This document shows positions 16,745 through 25,202 of a stretch of 64,000 bases of DNA, piece after piece; within the stretch, counting starts at the first letter, position 1, and each line of letters starts with the position of its first letter. Location of the stretch: positions 248,001 through 312,000 of the forward strand of contig CAWJFY010000011.1 in NCBI GenBank assembly GCA_963842295.1, given 5' to 3'. Below the pieces are notes generated by a model. That model was given only the letters and a program-made list of their open reading frames with translations, had not been told where the DNA came from and did no database searches. The DNA is from JAJNBA01 sp963842295 (GTDB lineage: Bacteria; Actinomycetota; UBA4738; HRBIN12). Both the position numbers and the translations under genes were made by a program.

Positions 16745-18076
16745 CTAGTCGCTCGAACGGACCCGGCGGCGAACGGCCTCGGCGGTGTCCGCGGTGAGAG
16801 CGGCGAGCGCCTCGGTGCGGTGCGCGACGACGTGCTCGGGGTGGGTGAGCCGAGCGGCTTTCACGGGGAGGGCCGCGAGGTCCTGTTGGAACCGAGCGCG
16901 CATCTCCTCGATCGCAGGGACGGGCGTGAGGCGGCGCCCGGCCCGCATCACCGGCTCCAGCAGCGGCTCGTGGTTCGGGCCGGGCGCCGCCTCGTCGCGG
17001 AGCCCGATGACGTCGTCCGAAGGTCCGCGCCAGATCTGCTTACGGCCGGGCGCGCTCGCCTTCGCGGGGGAGAGTTTCAGCACGGGCCTCCCGTCGAACT
17101 CCACGAGCTTGTACACGACGTCCACGTACGGCGCGTCGGCGGAGACGCCGAGCTGGGTACCGATCCCGAACGCGTCGACGGGCGCGCCGGCTCGCACCAG
17201 CTCCGCCACCTCGTGTTCGTCCAGCCCACCGCTCGCGAAGATCTTCGCCCGCGCGAGACCCGCGTGGTCGAGGATCCGCCGGGCTTCGCGTGACAGTCGG
17301 TCAAGGTCGCCGGAATCGAGCCTCACTCCGATCTCCCCGGGGGGATCCACCGCCCGGATCACCTCGATCGCATTCCGCACACCGTTGAGGGTGTCGTAGG
17401 TGTCGACCAGGAATGTGGTCCGGTGGGGGTGATCCTCCGCGAAGGCCTGGAACGCCTCCCGTTCCTCGGCGAACGCGGTGATGAAGGAGTGCGCCATCGT
17501 TCCGGTGACTTGGAGCCCGAACTCGCGGGCGGCCTCGACGTTCGAGGTCGCCTGGAAGCCGACGATCGCGCTCCCTCGGGCCGCGGCCCGCGCCGCCTCG
17601 ATGCCGTGCGCCCGTCGGAACGCGAAGTCGACCAGCTGACGCCCCTCCGCCGCGATCACGTAGCGAGCGGCCTTCGACGTGAGCGTCGTGTGGAGCGTCA
17701 CCTGGTTGAGCAGCACCGTCTCCACCAGCTGGGCCTCGGCGATCGGGGCCGTGACCTCCATGAGGGGCTCCTTCGCGTGAACGATGCGGCCCTCGGGCAC
17801 CGCCCACACCTCGCCCCGGAAGCGCACGTCGCGGAAGTCGTCGATCGCCCTCTGATCGAACCCGATCCTCTGGAGGTAGGAGAGGTCCTCCTCCTCGAAG
17901 GCGAACGATTCGAGGAACCGCAGGCAATCGTCCAGCCCCGTGGCGACCAGGAAGCCTCGCTGTTTCGGCATGTCCCGCACGTAGAGGCTGAACGTCGCCG
18001 GACCGTCCATCCCGCGGCGCAGGTAGCTCGCCGCCATGTTGAGCTCGTAGAGGTCGGTGCTCAGCCCACCGGGCAT
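16745..18076 (-). CDS. pncB: Nicotinate phosphoribosyltransferase
   Basis: Makes nicotinate mononucleotide from nicotinate and PRPP in the NAD salvage (Preiss-Handler) route, ATP-assisted. The protein has 443 residues. Family marks are LSTDLYELNMAASYLRRG at the N terminus, GFQATSNVEAAREFG, VTGTMAHSFI (with the conserved His), RLDSGDLDRLSREAR and KIFASGGLDEHEV. The start is set at 18076 because similarity begins at MPGGLSTDLYEL. The open frame extends further upstream into the divergent zincin gene. The short actinobacterial/archaeal type is likely. Confidence 0.93.
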   Translation of the reverse strand: MPGGLSTDLYELNMAASYLRRGMDGPATFSLYVRDMPKQRGFLVATGLDDCLRFLESFAFEEEDLSYLQRIGFDQRAIDDFRDVRFRGEVWAVPEGRIVHAKEPLMEVTAPIAEAQLVETVLLNQVTLHTTLTSKAARYVIAAEGRQLVDFAFRRAHGIEAARAAARGSAIVGFQATSNVEAAREFGLQVTGTMAHSFITAFAEEREAFQAFAEDHPHRTTFLVDTYDTLNGVRNAIEVIRAVDPPGEIGVRLDSGDLDRLSREARRILDHAGLARAKIFASGGLDEHEVAELVRAGAPVDAFGIGTQLGVSADAPYVDVVYKLVEFDGRPVLKLSPAKASAPGRKQIWRGPSDDVIGLRDEAAPGPNHEPLLEPVMRAGRRLTPVPAIEEMRARFQQDLAALPVKAARLTHPEHVVAHRTEALAALTADTAEAVRRRVRSSD

Positions 18077-18095
18077 GCGTCGTAGGCTACAAGCG

Positions 18096-18446
18096 ATGTC
18101 GCAGCGCTCCCGTCGCCGGTTCGAGTCGCTCGTGGCCGACGCGCTGGATGAGCTTCCCGGCTGGGTCCAGGGGGCGATGGACAACGTGGCGGTCGTGGTC
18201 GAGGATCGACCGCCCGCGGACGACCCCGATCTCCTCGGCCTGTACGAAGGCATCGCCCAGACCGAGCGGGAGAACTATGCGGGGGTGCTCCCCGATCGGA
18301 TCACGCTGTTCATCGCCACGATCGAGGGCGAGGCCGGCGATGATGACGAGGAGCTCCGAGCGGTCATCGCCGAGACGGTGGTGCACGAGGTCGCCCACCA
18401 TTTCGGGATCTCGGACGAACGCCTCGAGGCCCTGGGGTGGGACTGA
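18096..18446 (+). CDS. Minimal zincin-like metallopeptidase (zincin_1 family)
   Basis: A small 116-residue protein with a canonical HExxH zinc-protease motif at residues 97-101 (VVHEVAHHFGISDERL), preceded by RITLFIATIE. This matches the short zincin_1 / DUF1025 family common in actinobacteria, whose substrates are not established. The start at 18096 gives the family-typical length, and 18075 is an alternative. Its end overlaps the tadA GTG start, so the two are coupled. Confidence 0.82.
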   Translation: MSQRSRRRFESLVADALDELPGWVQGAMDNVAVVVEDRPPADDPDLLGLYEGIAQTERENYAGVLPDRITLFIATIEGEAGDDDEELRAVIAETVVHEVAHHFGISDERLEALGWD

Positions 18447-18907
18447 CCTCGAACGACGAGCGGGAAGACGAGCGTTTCCTACGGCTCGCCTTGGATGAAG
18501 CCCGGCGATGCCTCGATCACGACGACGTCCCGATCGGCGCCGTGGTGACGCGGGACGGCCAGATCCTGGCAGCCGCCGGGAACGAGCGGGAGGTCGCCGG
18601 CGATCCGACCGCCCACGCGGAGATCCTGGCGCTGCGCGCCGCTGCCTCGGGTCGCGGCACTTGGCATCTCGAGGGGTGCACGCTGTACGTGACCCTGGAG
18701 CCGTGTGCGATGTGCGCCGGCGCCGCGGTGCTGTCGAGGCTGGACCGGGTCGTCTTCGGAGCCGCGGATCCGAAGGCCGGCTTCGCCGGTTCGTTGGGGA
18801 ACCTCCTGCAGGATCCGAGGCTGAACCACGCCGTGTCGGTGACCGGTGGAGTGCTCGCCGAAGAGTGCCGCGACCTGCTGCAGGCGTTCTTCCGTGAGCG
18901 GCGCTAG
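18437..18907 (+). CDS. tadA: tRNA-specific adenosine deaminase
   Basis: Converts wobble A34 of tRNA-Arg(ACG) to inosine. The 156-residue protein carries the zinc deaminase signature HAE (residues 60-62, in PTAHAEILAL) and PCAMC (89-93, in LEPCAMCAGA), plus the C-terminal FFRERR. It starts at a GTG overlapping the upstream zincin stop. The substrate tRNA gene is in this window at 6199-6272. The stop overlaps the stop of the convergent cyclic-nucleotide-binding gene. Confidence 0.93.
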   Translation: MGLTSNDEREDERFLRLALDEARRCLDHDDVPIGAVVTRDGQILAAAGNEREVAGDPTAHAEILALRAAASGRGTWHLEGCTLYVTLEPCAMCAGAAVLSRLDRVVFGAADPKAGFAGSLGNLLQDPRLNHAVSVTGGVLAEECRDLLQAFFRERR

Positions 18908-19293
18908 CGCGCCATCCGCTCCCGGATCGCGTCGTCGATCCGACCCGCCACCTGTGGCATCTCCCGCCGCATCGCGTCGAAGGCATTCGGGCTCATGACG
19001 GCGAGTGTGGTGGCGGTTGTCGTGACCACCGAGGCCGTCCTGCGTCCGTGCTCGATCAGCGCGATCTCCCCGAAGAAGTCGCCGGGACCCAGCGTGGCGA
19101 GATGGGCGCCGTCGTGCACGACCTCGACCTCGCCGTCCAGGATCACGAAGAACTCGTGCGGTAGCCGTCCCTCGTCGAGGAGATGCTTGCCCGCGGGCAG
19201 CTCGACGGCGTCGGCCCAGCGCGCGACCTTCTCTCGGTCCTTCGGGGACAAACCGGCGAGGAGAGGCACGCGTTCCAGGCTCTTGGCGTCCAC
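18904..19293 (-). CDS. Cyclic nucleotide-binding domain protein
   Basis: A stand-alone cNMP-binding beta-roll of about 129 residues without a DNA-binding domain. The phosphate-binding cassette is clear: GDFFGEIALIEHGRRTASV (residues 71-89), with the Glu and Arg that contact cyclic nucleotide. The start is a GTG at 19293 with AAGGA upstream. The longer in-frame extension runs through tRNA-Ser(CGA) and is not used. Binding of cAMP would connect it to the adenylate cyclase genes in this window (19973-20806 and 9895-10626), but that link is inference. Confidence 0.82.
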   Translation of the reverse strand: MDAKSLERVPLLAGLSPKDREKVARWADAVELPAGKHLLDEGRLPHEFFVILDGEVEVVHDGAHLATLGPGDFFGEIALIEHGRRTASVVTTTATTLAVMSPNAFDAMRREMPQVAGRIDDAIRERMAR

Positions 19294-19354
19294 GTTCGAG
19301 GATCCTTGCACGATCCATCCGCGACGCCAATCCAAGCCCGCTAGACTCGTCGAC

Positions 19355-19444
19355 GGAGGCGTGCCGGAGTGGACGAACGGGACCGCCTCGAAAGCGGTTA
19401 GGGGCCTAATCCGCCCCTCGCGTGTTCGAATCACGCCGCCTCCG
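19355..19444 (+). tRNA. tRNA-Ser, anticodon CGA
   Basis: Class II tRNA with acceptor GGAGGCG/CGCCTCC, anticodon stem ACCGC/GCGGT around loop CTCGAAA (anticodon CGA), a long variable arm, T arm GCGTG-TTCGAAT-CACGC and discriminator G. CCA is not encoded. It reads UCG. Confidence 0.97.
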
Positions 19445-19547
19445 CCAAACCTGCCTCCTACGGCAGGTCTTTCGGTCACGAGGAGGACATCTTCATGACC
19501 ACCGAGGATCCGACTGGGAGAGGCCGGCCGAGGGGCAAGATGGCCCG

Positions 19548-19949
19548 ATGACGCGCTGGCTGGTGGACGGCATGAACGTGATCGGCTCCCGTCCCGACCG
19601 GTGGTGGAACGATCCCGACAAGGCGGTTCGACGACTGATCGACGAGCTCGACCGATACGCGAAAGAGACCGGCGAGGAGGTCACGGTGGTGTTCGATCGG
19701 CAGCCTCGGGACGTGTCGGCCGGCATCCACGGTGCGATCACGGTTGCCTTCGCATCGCGACGCGGCCGTAACGCCGCCGATCACGAGATCGCAGAGATGG
19801 TGACGGACGATGAGTCGCCGGCCACGTTCCAGGTCGTGACGTCCGATAGAGACCTGGCCGATCGAGTGCGGCAGCGGGGCGCGAGAGTTTCATCGTCGGG
19901 GTCGTTCCGTCGCCGGTTGGATGAGCGCTCGAAGGGCCGGCCAGCGTAG
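19548..19949 (+). CDS. NYN-domain (YacP-like) predicted RNase
   Basis: A 133-residue PIN-like nuclease of the NYN/YacP family, predicted to be metal-dependent and to act on RNA. Acidic positions fit: Asp7 in WLVDGMNVIGS, Asp50 in VTVVFDRQP and the VVTSDRDLADRVRQRGA segment (Asp100, Asp102) near the end. The start at 19548 is set by domain similarity, because the open frame upstream overlaps tRNA-Ser(CGA). A role in RNA turnover next to a tRNA gene is plausible but not shown. Confidence 0.8.
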   Translation: MTRWLVDGMNVIGSRPDRWWNDPDKAVRRLIDELDRYAKETGEEVTVVFDRQPRDVSAGIHGAITVAFASRRGRNAADHEIAEMVTDDESPATFQVVTSDRDLADRVRQRGARVSSSGSFRRRLDERSKGRPA

Positions 19950-19972
19950 TCGCACCGGCGCACGCACCCAAC

Positions 19973-20806
19973 CTACCCCGGGTGACCCCGACCGTCTGAG
20001 GACTCCGCCGCCGGGCGGTCGTTGAGGAGGAAGGTAAGGACCTCGCCCTTCCCCTTCAGCTCGACGACGCCGCGGGGCTCGATCACGAAGCCGGCCTGAA
20101 GCGCGGCGGCCACGGGTTCGGACACATGGATCTGGTTCGGCTCCGCGGTGGACTCGAGCCGGCTCGCGACGTTGACCGTGTCGCCCCACACGTCGTAGAC
20201 GAACTTCCTCGTCCCGATCACTCCTGCCACTGCGGGTCCGGTGTGGATCCCGATCCGGATCTGCCAAGGCCGCCCGTCTGCCGGCTCGACGTCGCGGACC
20301 GAGGAGACCATGAGGATGGCCAACTCGGCGACCGCGCCGATGTGGTCGGCGCGCGTGCCCGGCAGTCCGCCGACGGCCATGTAGGCGTCCCCGATGGTCT
20401 TGACCTTCTCGACCTCGGTCGACTCACAGAGGGCGTCGAAGCGCGAGAACAACGCGTTCAGCCTCGACACCAGCTGATGCGGCTCGAGATCCGACGATGT
20501 CTCGGTGAACCCGACGATGTCGCTGAACAGCACGGTGACCTCCGAGAGGCGGTCGGCGATCACCGTCTCGCCCGCGCCGAGCCGGTCGATGATGTGTTGC
20601 GGAAGGATGTTGAGGAGCAGCGCTTCCGACTTCGCCCGCTCCTCGGCGAGCTCCTGCGTCAGCGTCGACAGGAGCTTGGAGGTCGCGTCCTGCATCTCCT
20701 CCATCTGCCGAACGTTGAAGTCCAATCGAGCGAGCTTTCGGGTGAGGAATCGGTTCTCCTTCTCGAGCGACAGCGCTCTCGCGTCGGGCTCGGTCTCGTC
20801 ACTCAC
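19973..20806 (-). CDS. Class III adenylate cyclase with N-terminal coiled coil
   Basis: A 277-residue soluble cyclase. Residues 10-70 form a coiled coil leading to ILPQHIIDRL, the linker typical of cyclases regulated through a signalling helix. The catalytic domain has all key residues: metal Asp96 (VLFSDIVGFT) and Asp140 (KTIGDAYMAVGG), adenine-selecting Lys136 and Asp205 (YDVWGDTVNVASRLES), and transition-state Asn212 and Arg216. It should make cAMP. It lies 17 nt after the FIST-domain gene on the same strand, so a FIST-cyclase sensory unit is likely. Confidence 0.92.
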   Translation of the reverse strand: MSDETEPDARALSLEKENRFLTRKLARLDFNVRQMEEMQDATSKLLSTLTQELAEERAKSEALLLNILPQHIIDRLGAGETVIADRLSEVTVLFSDIVGFTETSSDLEPHQLVSRLNALFSRFDALCESTEVEKVKTIGDAYMAVGGLPGTRADHIGAVAELAILMVSSVRDVEPADGRPWQIRIGIHTGPAVAGVIGTRKFVYDVWGDTVNVASRLESTAEPNQIHVSEPVAAALQAGFVIEPRGVVELKGKGEVLTFLLNDRPAAESSDGRGHPG

Positions 20807-20823
20807 CGCGATACCGGCCCCAC

Positions 20824-21984
20824 CTATGCCTCGCCGAGAAGGACGGCGACGATCGTCTCGTTGTGAAAGCGCGTGTGGCCCGACGCAGCGGGTGCGATCT
20901 CGCCGTAGCAGTAGAGCCCGGCGACCGGAAGCGACGGGCCGAGCTCCTCGCGCGTGATATCCAGCTCCGTCCCGGTCCGCGTGCCGAGCACGAGCTTTCG
21001 CACCGCGCAGGAGAAGACGAGCGCCGCGGTCGGGATCGCCGTCGAGGGGAAGCCCTTGATCGCCTTCTGCACCGCCGATCGAGTCCCCTCGAAGATGTCG
21101 TCGGTGACGGCGACGGTCAGCTGGACGAGTGCTCCGGGAGCGACGTCGCCCGCAACGACCATCGACCCCGTCTCCTCGTCGACCCCGATCGGGACCCGCA
21201 GGAGGAAGTCGTCCGACCCCGACTCGAAAACCGCGAGCGGGTTGGCGGGTGATGGTTTCGCGCCCGCCCCGAGGTACCGCTCGTAGAAAGCAACCGCCGG
21301 CTCACCGTCGATCGTTCGGATCGTGCTCCGGTCCACGTCCGAAACGGTTCCGGCTCGGCCCACTGGATGCCATCCCGTGTCGAGACCGAACGAGAACGAC
21401 AGAGGGCCGGAGAAGAGAAGGATCGTGTGCGCATCCTGCAGGACCCGGTCGCCGGCGTACGAGCGGGCGAGGACCTCGGCGCCGGTGATCCGGGGCCCCG
21501 AGCCGCCACCGAGGATCGGGACGTCTTCTCCGAGGAGACGCCCTAGCTCGCCGACGAGGATCGAGGGATCCCCGCCGGCGACGGACGGCAATGACAGGCA
21601 CAGGCGCGGCTCCTTGCCGGTCTTGGCCCGTGCTTCGTCGACGGCCCCGCGGGCGGCGCCGATGGGATCCTCGGCGACCGCGGTCCCGACCCCAGAATTG
21701 ATGTCGACGGTGTCGGAAGCGAAGAGCGCCAGCGTCACCGAGTCGTCCTGGAAGCCGAGGATCGACGACATCTCCCCGACGGACGACGTGCCCACCAACT
21801 CGATGTCGGGGTACGCCGTCCGGATCCCGCTCAGTACCGGAGCGGCATCCGAGTCGTAGTTGCAGAACAGGAGGCCGGCCGACGGGGTCGCTCCGTCGAG
21901 CGCGCGGTTGCACTGCTCGAGCACGGTCCCGAGAGCCTCCTCGGGATCGATGGCGTCGCTGTGCCCCACGGCCATCTGAAACAC
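20824..21984 (-). CDS. FIST-domain sensory protein (FIST_N and FIST_C)
   Basis: FIST proteins are ligand-binding intracellular sensor modules, proposed to bind small molecules such as amino acids, often coupled to signalling enzymes. Seen here: AGLLFCNYDSDAAPVLSGI and GTSSVGEMSSILGFQDDSV in the N-terminal half, GGGSGPRITGAEVLARSYAG in the middle, and the C-terminal FIST_C pattern ALVFSCAVRKLVLG with VAGLYCYGEIAPAASGHTRF at the end. About 386 residues from GTG 21984, with ATG 21975 as an alternative. No membrane segment. It is immediately upstream of the adenylate cyclase gene and probably cotranscribed. Confidence 0.88.
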   Translation of the reverse strand: MFQMAVGHSDAIDPEEALGTVLEQCNRALDGATPSAGLLFCNYDSDAAPVLSGIRTAYPDIELVGTSSVGEMSSILGFQDDSVTLALFASDTVDINSGVGTAVAEDPIGAARGAVDEARAKTGKEPRLCLSLPSVAGGDPSILVGELGRLLGEDVPILGGGSGPRITGAEVLARSYAGDRVLQDAHTILLFSGPLSFSFGLDTGWHPVGRAGTVSDVDRSTIRTIDGEPAVAFYERYLGAGAKPSPANPLAVFESGSDDFLLRVPIGVDEETGSMVVAGDVAPGALVQLTVAVTDDIFEGTRSAVQKAIKGFPSTAIPTAALVFSCAVRKLVLGTRTGTELDITREELGPSLPVAGLYCYGEIAPAASGHTRFHNETIVAVLLGEA

Positions 21985-22153
21985 GCATGCAGCGTACCGC
22001 TGCCTCCTTCGCGTGGGCAGGGCGCCTGCACCGTGCCGGCGCAGGCATAGCATCTTCCGACGAAAGATTGCCACTGGAAGCCGGTGCATCGCCACGCGGA
22101 TCCGATCACGGAGACGCGGCCACCTGATTCGGTGCTCGAGACGTAGACCGCCG

Positions 22154-22786
22154 TCAGCGCGGGTTCGGGCGATCCAGGTTCCAGTGCCTGACGACGGAGC
22201 AGATCCAGTGATGCCCCTCGCCCGGCGCCAGCGTGAACAGCCCGATCGCGCGCTGTCCCCCTTCGTGATCGCTGTAGAGAAGTTCGACCATGAAGAGTGT
22301 TCCTCCTCGGATGTGCTCTTGGAGCCAGCCGTGATCCGCATCCGAGGCATCCCGGATCGCCGCCTGCCAGAAGCCGACATCGCCCGCGGGCACGTAGAGG
22401 TCGCGGAGTTGCGGTCGGAACGTGTCGGGGTCCGACGCTTCTGTCACGAGCTCAGATGGCCTGGGAGTGGCCCGCCATCCCTGCAGGACCGCGGTCCCAT
22501 TGCCCACGTTCCGCAAGGACATCGCGAGGTAGACGTTCCCGTCCACCAGTTCGACCGACGCCCGTCCCCCTTCCACGTGTGCCCAGTGCTCGTCGCCCCA
22601 CATCAGCTTCGTGGGCGGATCGTCCAGCCGCGAAGACATCACCAGAGGCCGTTGGCCCATCAGGAACGCCTGCTCGGCGACCCTCGCGGCCCGGTTGGCG
22701 GAGCGGACCGAGGCGAACGTGGCGGCCGCGAGCACCAGGGTGCCGCTGGCCGTCGCGAGCGCCGAGATCGTGACCCAGTCCGCCAT
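22154..22786 (-). CDS. Membrane-anchored hypothetical protein
   Basis: I do not recognise a characterised family. The 210-residue protein starts MADWVTISALATASGTLVLA, giving one N-terminal membrane helix, then a short coiled segment (FASVRSANRAARVAEQAFL) and a beta-rich soluble domain with VYLAMSLRNVGNGTAVLQGW. This N-terminal helix plus globular domain is a common actinobacterial type of unknown role. The start at 22786 is chosen because the further upstream frame runs into tRNA-Ser(GGA). The 169 nt between this gene and the FIST start hold nothing recognisable. Confidence 0.65.
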   Translation of the reverse strand: MADWVTISALATASGTLVLAAATFASVRSANRAARVAEQAFLMGQRPLVMSSRLDDPPTKLMWGDEHWAHVEGGRASVELVDGNVYLAMSLRNVGNGTAVLQGWRATPRPSELVTEASDPDTFRPQLRDLYVPAGDVGFWQAAIRDASDADHGWLQEHIRGGTLFMVELLYSDHEGGQRAIGLFTLAPGEGHHWICSVVRHWNLDRPNPR

Positions 22787-22893
22787 GGGTGACGCCAGCG
22801 TACGAGAGTCGCACGTTGCCACGGTGACCGACTGAGCGGACGACACGTGGTCATCGGTACGGGGGGTGCTGATCCCCTCGATAAACTCGTCCC

Positions 22894-22981
22894 GGTGGTC
22901 TGCCCGAGCGGCCGAAGGGACACGCCTGGAAAGCGTGTAGGGGGGTTGACTCCCTCGAGGGTTCGAATCCCTCGGCCACCG
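22894..22981 (+). tRNA. tRNA-Ser, anticodon GGA
   Basis: Class II tRNA with acceptor GGTGGTC/GGCCACC (one G-U pair), anticodon stem CACGC/GCGTG around loop CTGGAAA (anticodon GGA), a long variable arm, T loop TTCGAAT and discriminator G. CCA is not encoded. It reads UCC/UCU. With GCT and CGA isoacceptors also here, three serine tRNAs fall within 17 kb. Confidence 0.97.
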
Positions 22982-22988
22982 CTGCCTT

Positions 22989-23687
22989 CTACGGATCCCG
23001 CCATCCCGGGCACGGTTCACCACCCAGAGGACCTTGGAACGTGGCAAGGTCCTCCAGGCCGACTCGAACGTCGTTGAAATCCGTCCACGGCACGTATGGG
23101 ATGCCCTCGGCGTCGCAACGGCGGATCAGCGATTCGCCGACCTTCGCGAACGTGACGTCCGCGTATCGTGCGCCGAACCGGTCGCTGACGCCGTCTCCCA
23201 CGAACGCGACAGTCGCGTGTGCCTCGCGCGCGCCTTCCACGGCTTGCTTCTTGCACGTGCCGCAGCCGACGCAGGTCGGATGCGCCGCGCCGAACACGAG
23301 CCTCCCGCCGTCCCAATCGTTCGTGACTACGGGAAGGTGGCCCAGTCCGGCGGCTGCGAGCAACGGCCGGACGTGGAGCCCGAAACCGTCGGAGACCACG
23401 GTGAGTGGCACACCCTCGGTCGCCACCCAGGCCGCGAACGGTGCGAACGTGGGATCGAGTGGACAGTGCTCGAGGGCGAACGCGATCAGTTCTCGATCGT
23501 CGCCGCGGAGCGAGGCGGCCTCCTCGACGAGCACGTCGCGGAGACCGACCTCCCCGGCGCTGAAGGCGCGATCGACCTCGGCGAGCGTGTCGCTCCGTCT
23601 CCCGAACCTCTCCAACAGATCGACGCCGACGTCGTGCAGGCACGCGGTTCCGTCGAAGTCGACGATCACGGCGCCGATCGGCAGCAT
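22989..23687 (-). CDS. HAD-superfamily phosphatase (MtnX/SerB-like)
   Basis: A 232-residue haloacid dehalogenase-type phosphatase. Motif I is VIVDFDGTACLHD (nucleophile Asp10 and acid-base Asp12), motif II LTVVSDGFGLHV, and motif IV FVGDGVSDRFGARYADV. The helical cap follows motif I, as in subfamily IB. A CVGCGTCKKQAV stretch in the second half is typical of the MtnX-like branch (2-hydroxy-3-keto-5-methylthiopentenyl-1-phosphate phosphatase) and its relatives. The start is ATG 23687. Substrate is not certain: methionine salvage and phosphoserine-type chemistry are both possible. Confidence 0.85.
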   Translation of the reverse strand: MLPIGAVIVDFDGTACLHDVGVDLLERFGRRSDTLAEVDRAFSAGEVGLRDVLVEEAASLRGDDRELIAFALEHCPLDPTFAPFAAWVATEGVPLTVVSDGFGLHVRPLLAAAGLGHLPVVTNDWDGGRLVFGAAHPTCVGCGTCKKQAVEGAREAHATVAFVGDGVSDRFGARYADVTFAKVGESLIRRCDAEGIPYVPWTDFNDVRVGLEDLATFQGPLGGEPCPGWRDP

Positions 23688-23720
23688 CGCGGCAGGGTAG
23701 CCGCGTGGGAGCATGCCCGG

Positions 23721-24506
23721 ATGGACCTCGTCGACCGCATCGTCGCAGCGGGCCTGGAGGGAGAACGCGTTCGCGCGGAAGTCGTCGAAGGGGGTGAGGT
23801 CGTCGAGGTCGCGGGTCTCCTCGTTGCGTTCTCCAACCTCCCTGCACCCGAGCTGAACGGGACGCGCGTGATCCGGGAGCCGGACGATCCGGCGGTAGCG
23901 CTCGAGGAAGCCCGTGCGGTCTTCCGGTCCAGGGGTCACCCCTTCTTCGGCATCGAAATCGAGGTTGGCCGGCATCCGCGCGTGGAGGCCGCGATCCTCG
24001 CGGCGGGACTCCGGAGGGTCGAGGCGTGGCCGGCGATGGCCGCCTCGATCTCCCTCCTTCCCGCCGAGCGCGCCCCGGCGGATGTGGAGATCCGGCACGT
24101 GAGGGAGGAGCATGAGCTCGACGCGGTGCGCGTGGTGGAGGTGGCGGCGTTCGAGACACCGGCGGAGATCGCGGAGCGGTTCGTGGGGCGGAAGATGCTC
24201 GACGACGAACGGGTCCGGATGTTCACGGCGTGGATCGACGGCGAAGCGGTCGGCGAGGCCTCCGCCTACCTGCTCGATGACACCGTCGGGATCTTCGGCG
24301 TTGGAGTCGTGGAGTCTGCTCGGCGTCGTGGGATCGGTGCCGCGCTCACCCTCCGGGCGGCGCGGGCGTTCGACGATCGGACCGATCTCGCATGGTTGCA
24401 GCCGTCCGACATGGCTCGGCGGATGTACGAAGGCCTGGGCTTCCTGCGAGTGTCGGACTGGGAGGTCTGGGCCGCCCCTCAGAGAAAAGGGGCGGGTGGC
24501 CCCTAG
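23721..24506 (+). CDS. GNAT-family N-acetyltransferase
   Basis: A 261-residue acetyl-CoA-dependent acyltransferase. The C-terminal GNAT core shows DTVGIFGVGVVESARRRGIG, the beta4-alpha3 acetyl-CoA pyrophosphate loop (RRRGIGAALTL), followed by LQPSDMARRMYEGLGFLRVS. The N-terminal about 120 residues form a second, degenerate domain, as in tandem GNAT proteins. Divergent from the HAD gene. The substrate is unknown. The 3' end overlaps a strong GC hairpin. Confidence 0.83.
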   Translation: MDLVDRIVAAGLEGERVRAEVVEGGEVVEVAGLLVAFSNLPAPELNGTRVIREPDDPAVALEEARAVFRSRGHPFFGIEIEVGRHPRVEAAILAAGLRRVEAWPAMAASISLLPAERAPADVEIRHVREEHELDAVRVVEVAAFETPAEIAERFVGRKMLDDERVRMFTAWIDGEAVGEASAYLLDDTVGIFGVGVVESARRRGIGAALTLRAARAFDDRTDLAWLQPSDMARRMYEGLGFLRVSDWEVWAAPQRKGAGGP

Positions 24507-24519
24507 GGGCCGCCCGCCC
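24490..24519. terminator. GC-rich hairpin between convergent genes
   Basis: A 14-bp inverted repeat (GGGCGGGTGGCCCC, TA, GGGGCCGCCCGCCC, one G-U) covers the end of the GNAT gene and lies 17 nt from the end of the convergent secreted-protein gene. There is no T-run, so it may act as a bidirectional actinobacterial-type terminator or an mRNA end stabiliser. Confidence 0.55.
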
Positions 24520-24536
24520 ACCGCACCGCGTGTCGG

Positions 24537-25202
24537 CTACGCGGCGCCGTCGACGATGCGCCGAGCTCCGACCGGTTCGTCGAGTTGCACGACGACCTTC
24601 TTGAGGAGCGCGATCTCGATGCAGGCGACGTCGCCGGCGCTCGCGTCGTGCCCCTCGAAGAGCGTGACGGTGATCGCGCCCGGGCCTTCGTCGACGTCGA
24701 CGTGGTCGAGGACGTAGCAGGGCTCGACGCCGCTCCAGAAGAAGATCGTAAGGGTCTGATCGCCATCGCCGCCGACCGCCCTGTCGAAGACTCTCGGGGA
24801 GACTCCGGACATCCCCGGCGTCGGCTCCACCTTCTGGGCGCCGTCGTAGGGGTCCGTGATCTTCGGATCTTCGTCACCCGGGCACGGTGTGTAGCTGACA
24901 CTCGCGTCCGGTCCGGTACCGGTCACCTTCTCGCCGCAGTCGCCGGGATCGACCACGACCGGGTCGTCGATCATGTCGTTGCATCCGTCCGAGCCTGGGC
25001 TTCGGCTCACGCTCTCGAGGTCCTCTTCCGGCGGCGCGACGCAGATCCCGGCGAACCCGTCTCCGCCGCCGCCGGTTCCTGGTTCGGATCCTGCCGCCGG
25101 CTGGGAGCTGGCGCCGACGTACTGTGCGCCGGCGATCCCGGCGACCAGCAGCGCCGCGATCGACAGGAACAACGCCACCCGGGCCCGTGTGGTGATCGCC
25201 AT
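24537..25202 (-). CDS. Secreted Cys-containing acidic protein of unknown function
   Basis: A 221-residue protein starting MAITTRARVALFLSIAALLV, a clear signal peptide with probable cleavage near GAQYVGASS. The mature part is acidic, Gly/Pro/Asp-rich near the N terminus, with about six cysteines (GICVAPP, DGCNDMIDD, GDCGEKV, YTPCPGDED, VEPCYVLDH, GDVACIEI) that probably pair outside the cell. The C-terminal half looks beta-sheet. The start is decided by AGGAGGA about 6 nt upstream of the ATG at 25202. I find no family match. Confidence 0.75.
   Translation of the reverse strand: MAITTRARVALFLSIAALLVAGIAGAQYVGASSQPAAGSEPGTGGGGDGFAGICVAPPEEDLESVSRSPGSDGCNDMIDDPVVVDPGDCGEKVTGTGPDASVSYTPCPGDEDPKITDPYDGAQKVEPTPGMSGVSPRVFDRAVGGDGDQTLTIFFWSGVEPCYVLDHVDVDEGPGAITVTLFEGHDASAGDVACIEIALLKKVVVQLDEPVGARRIVDGAA

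Noticed and set aside
18904..19479. Longer start for the cyclic-nucleotide-binding protein
   Set aside because: The extension crosses tRNA-Ser(CGA) and has no domain. GTG 19293 has a ribosome site and gives the complete beta-roll.
23034..23720. Upstream extension of the GNAT gene and the minus-strand extension opposite it
   Set aside because: Both extensions are antisense to the other gene of the divergent pair. Family similarity begins at 23721 and 23687.
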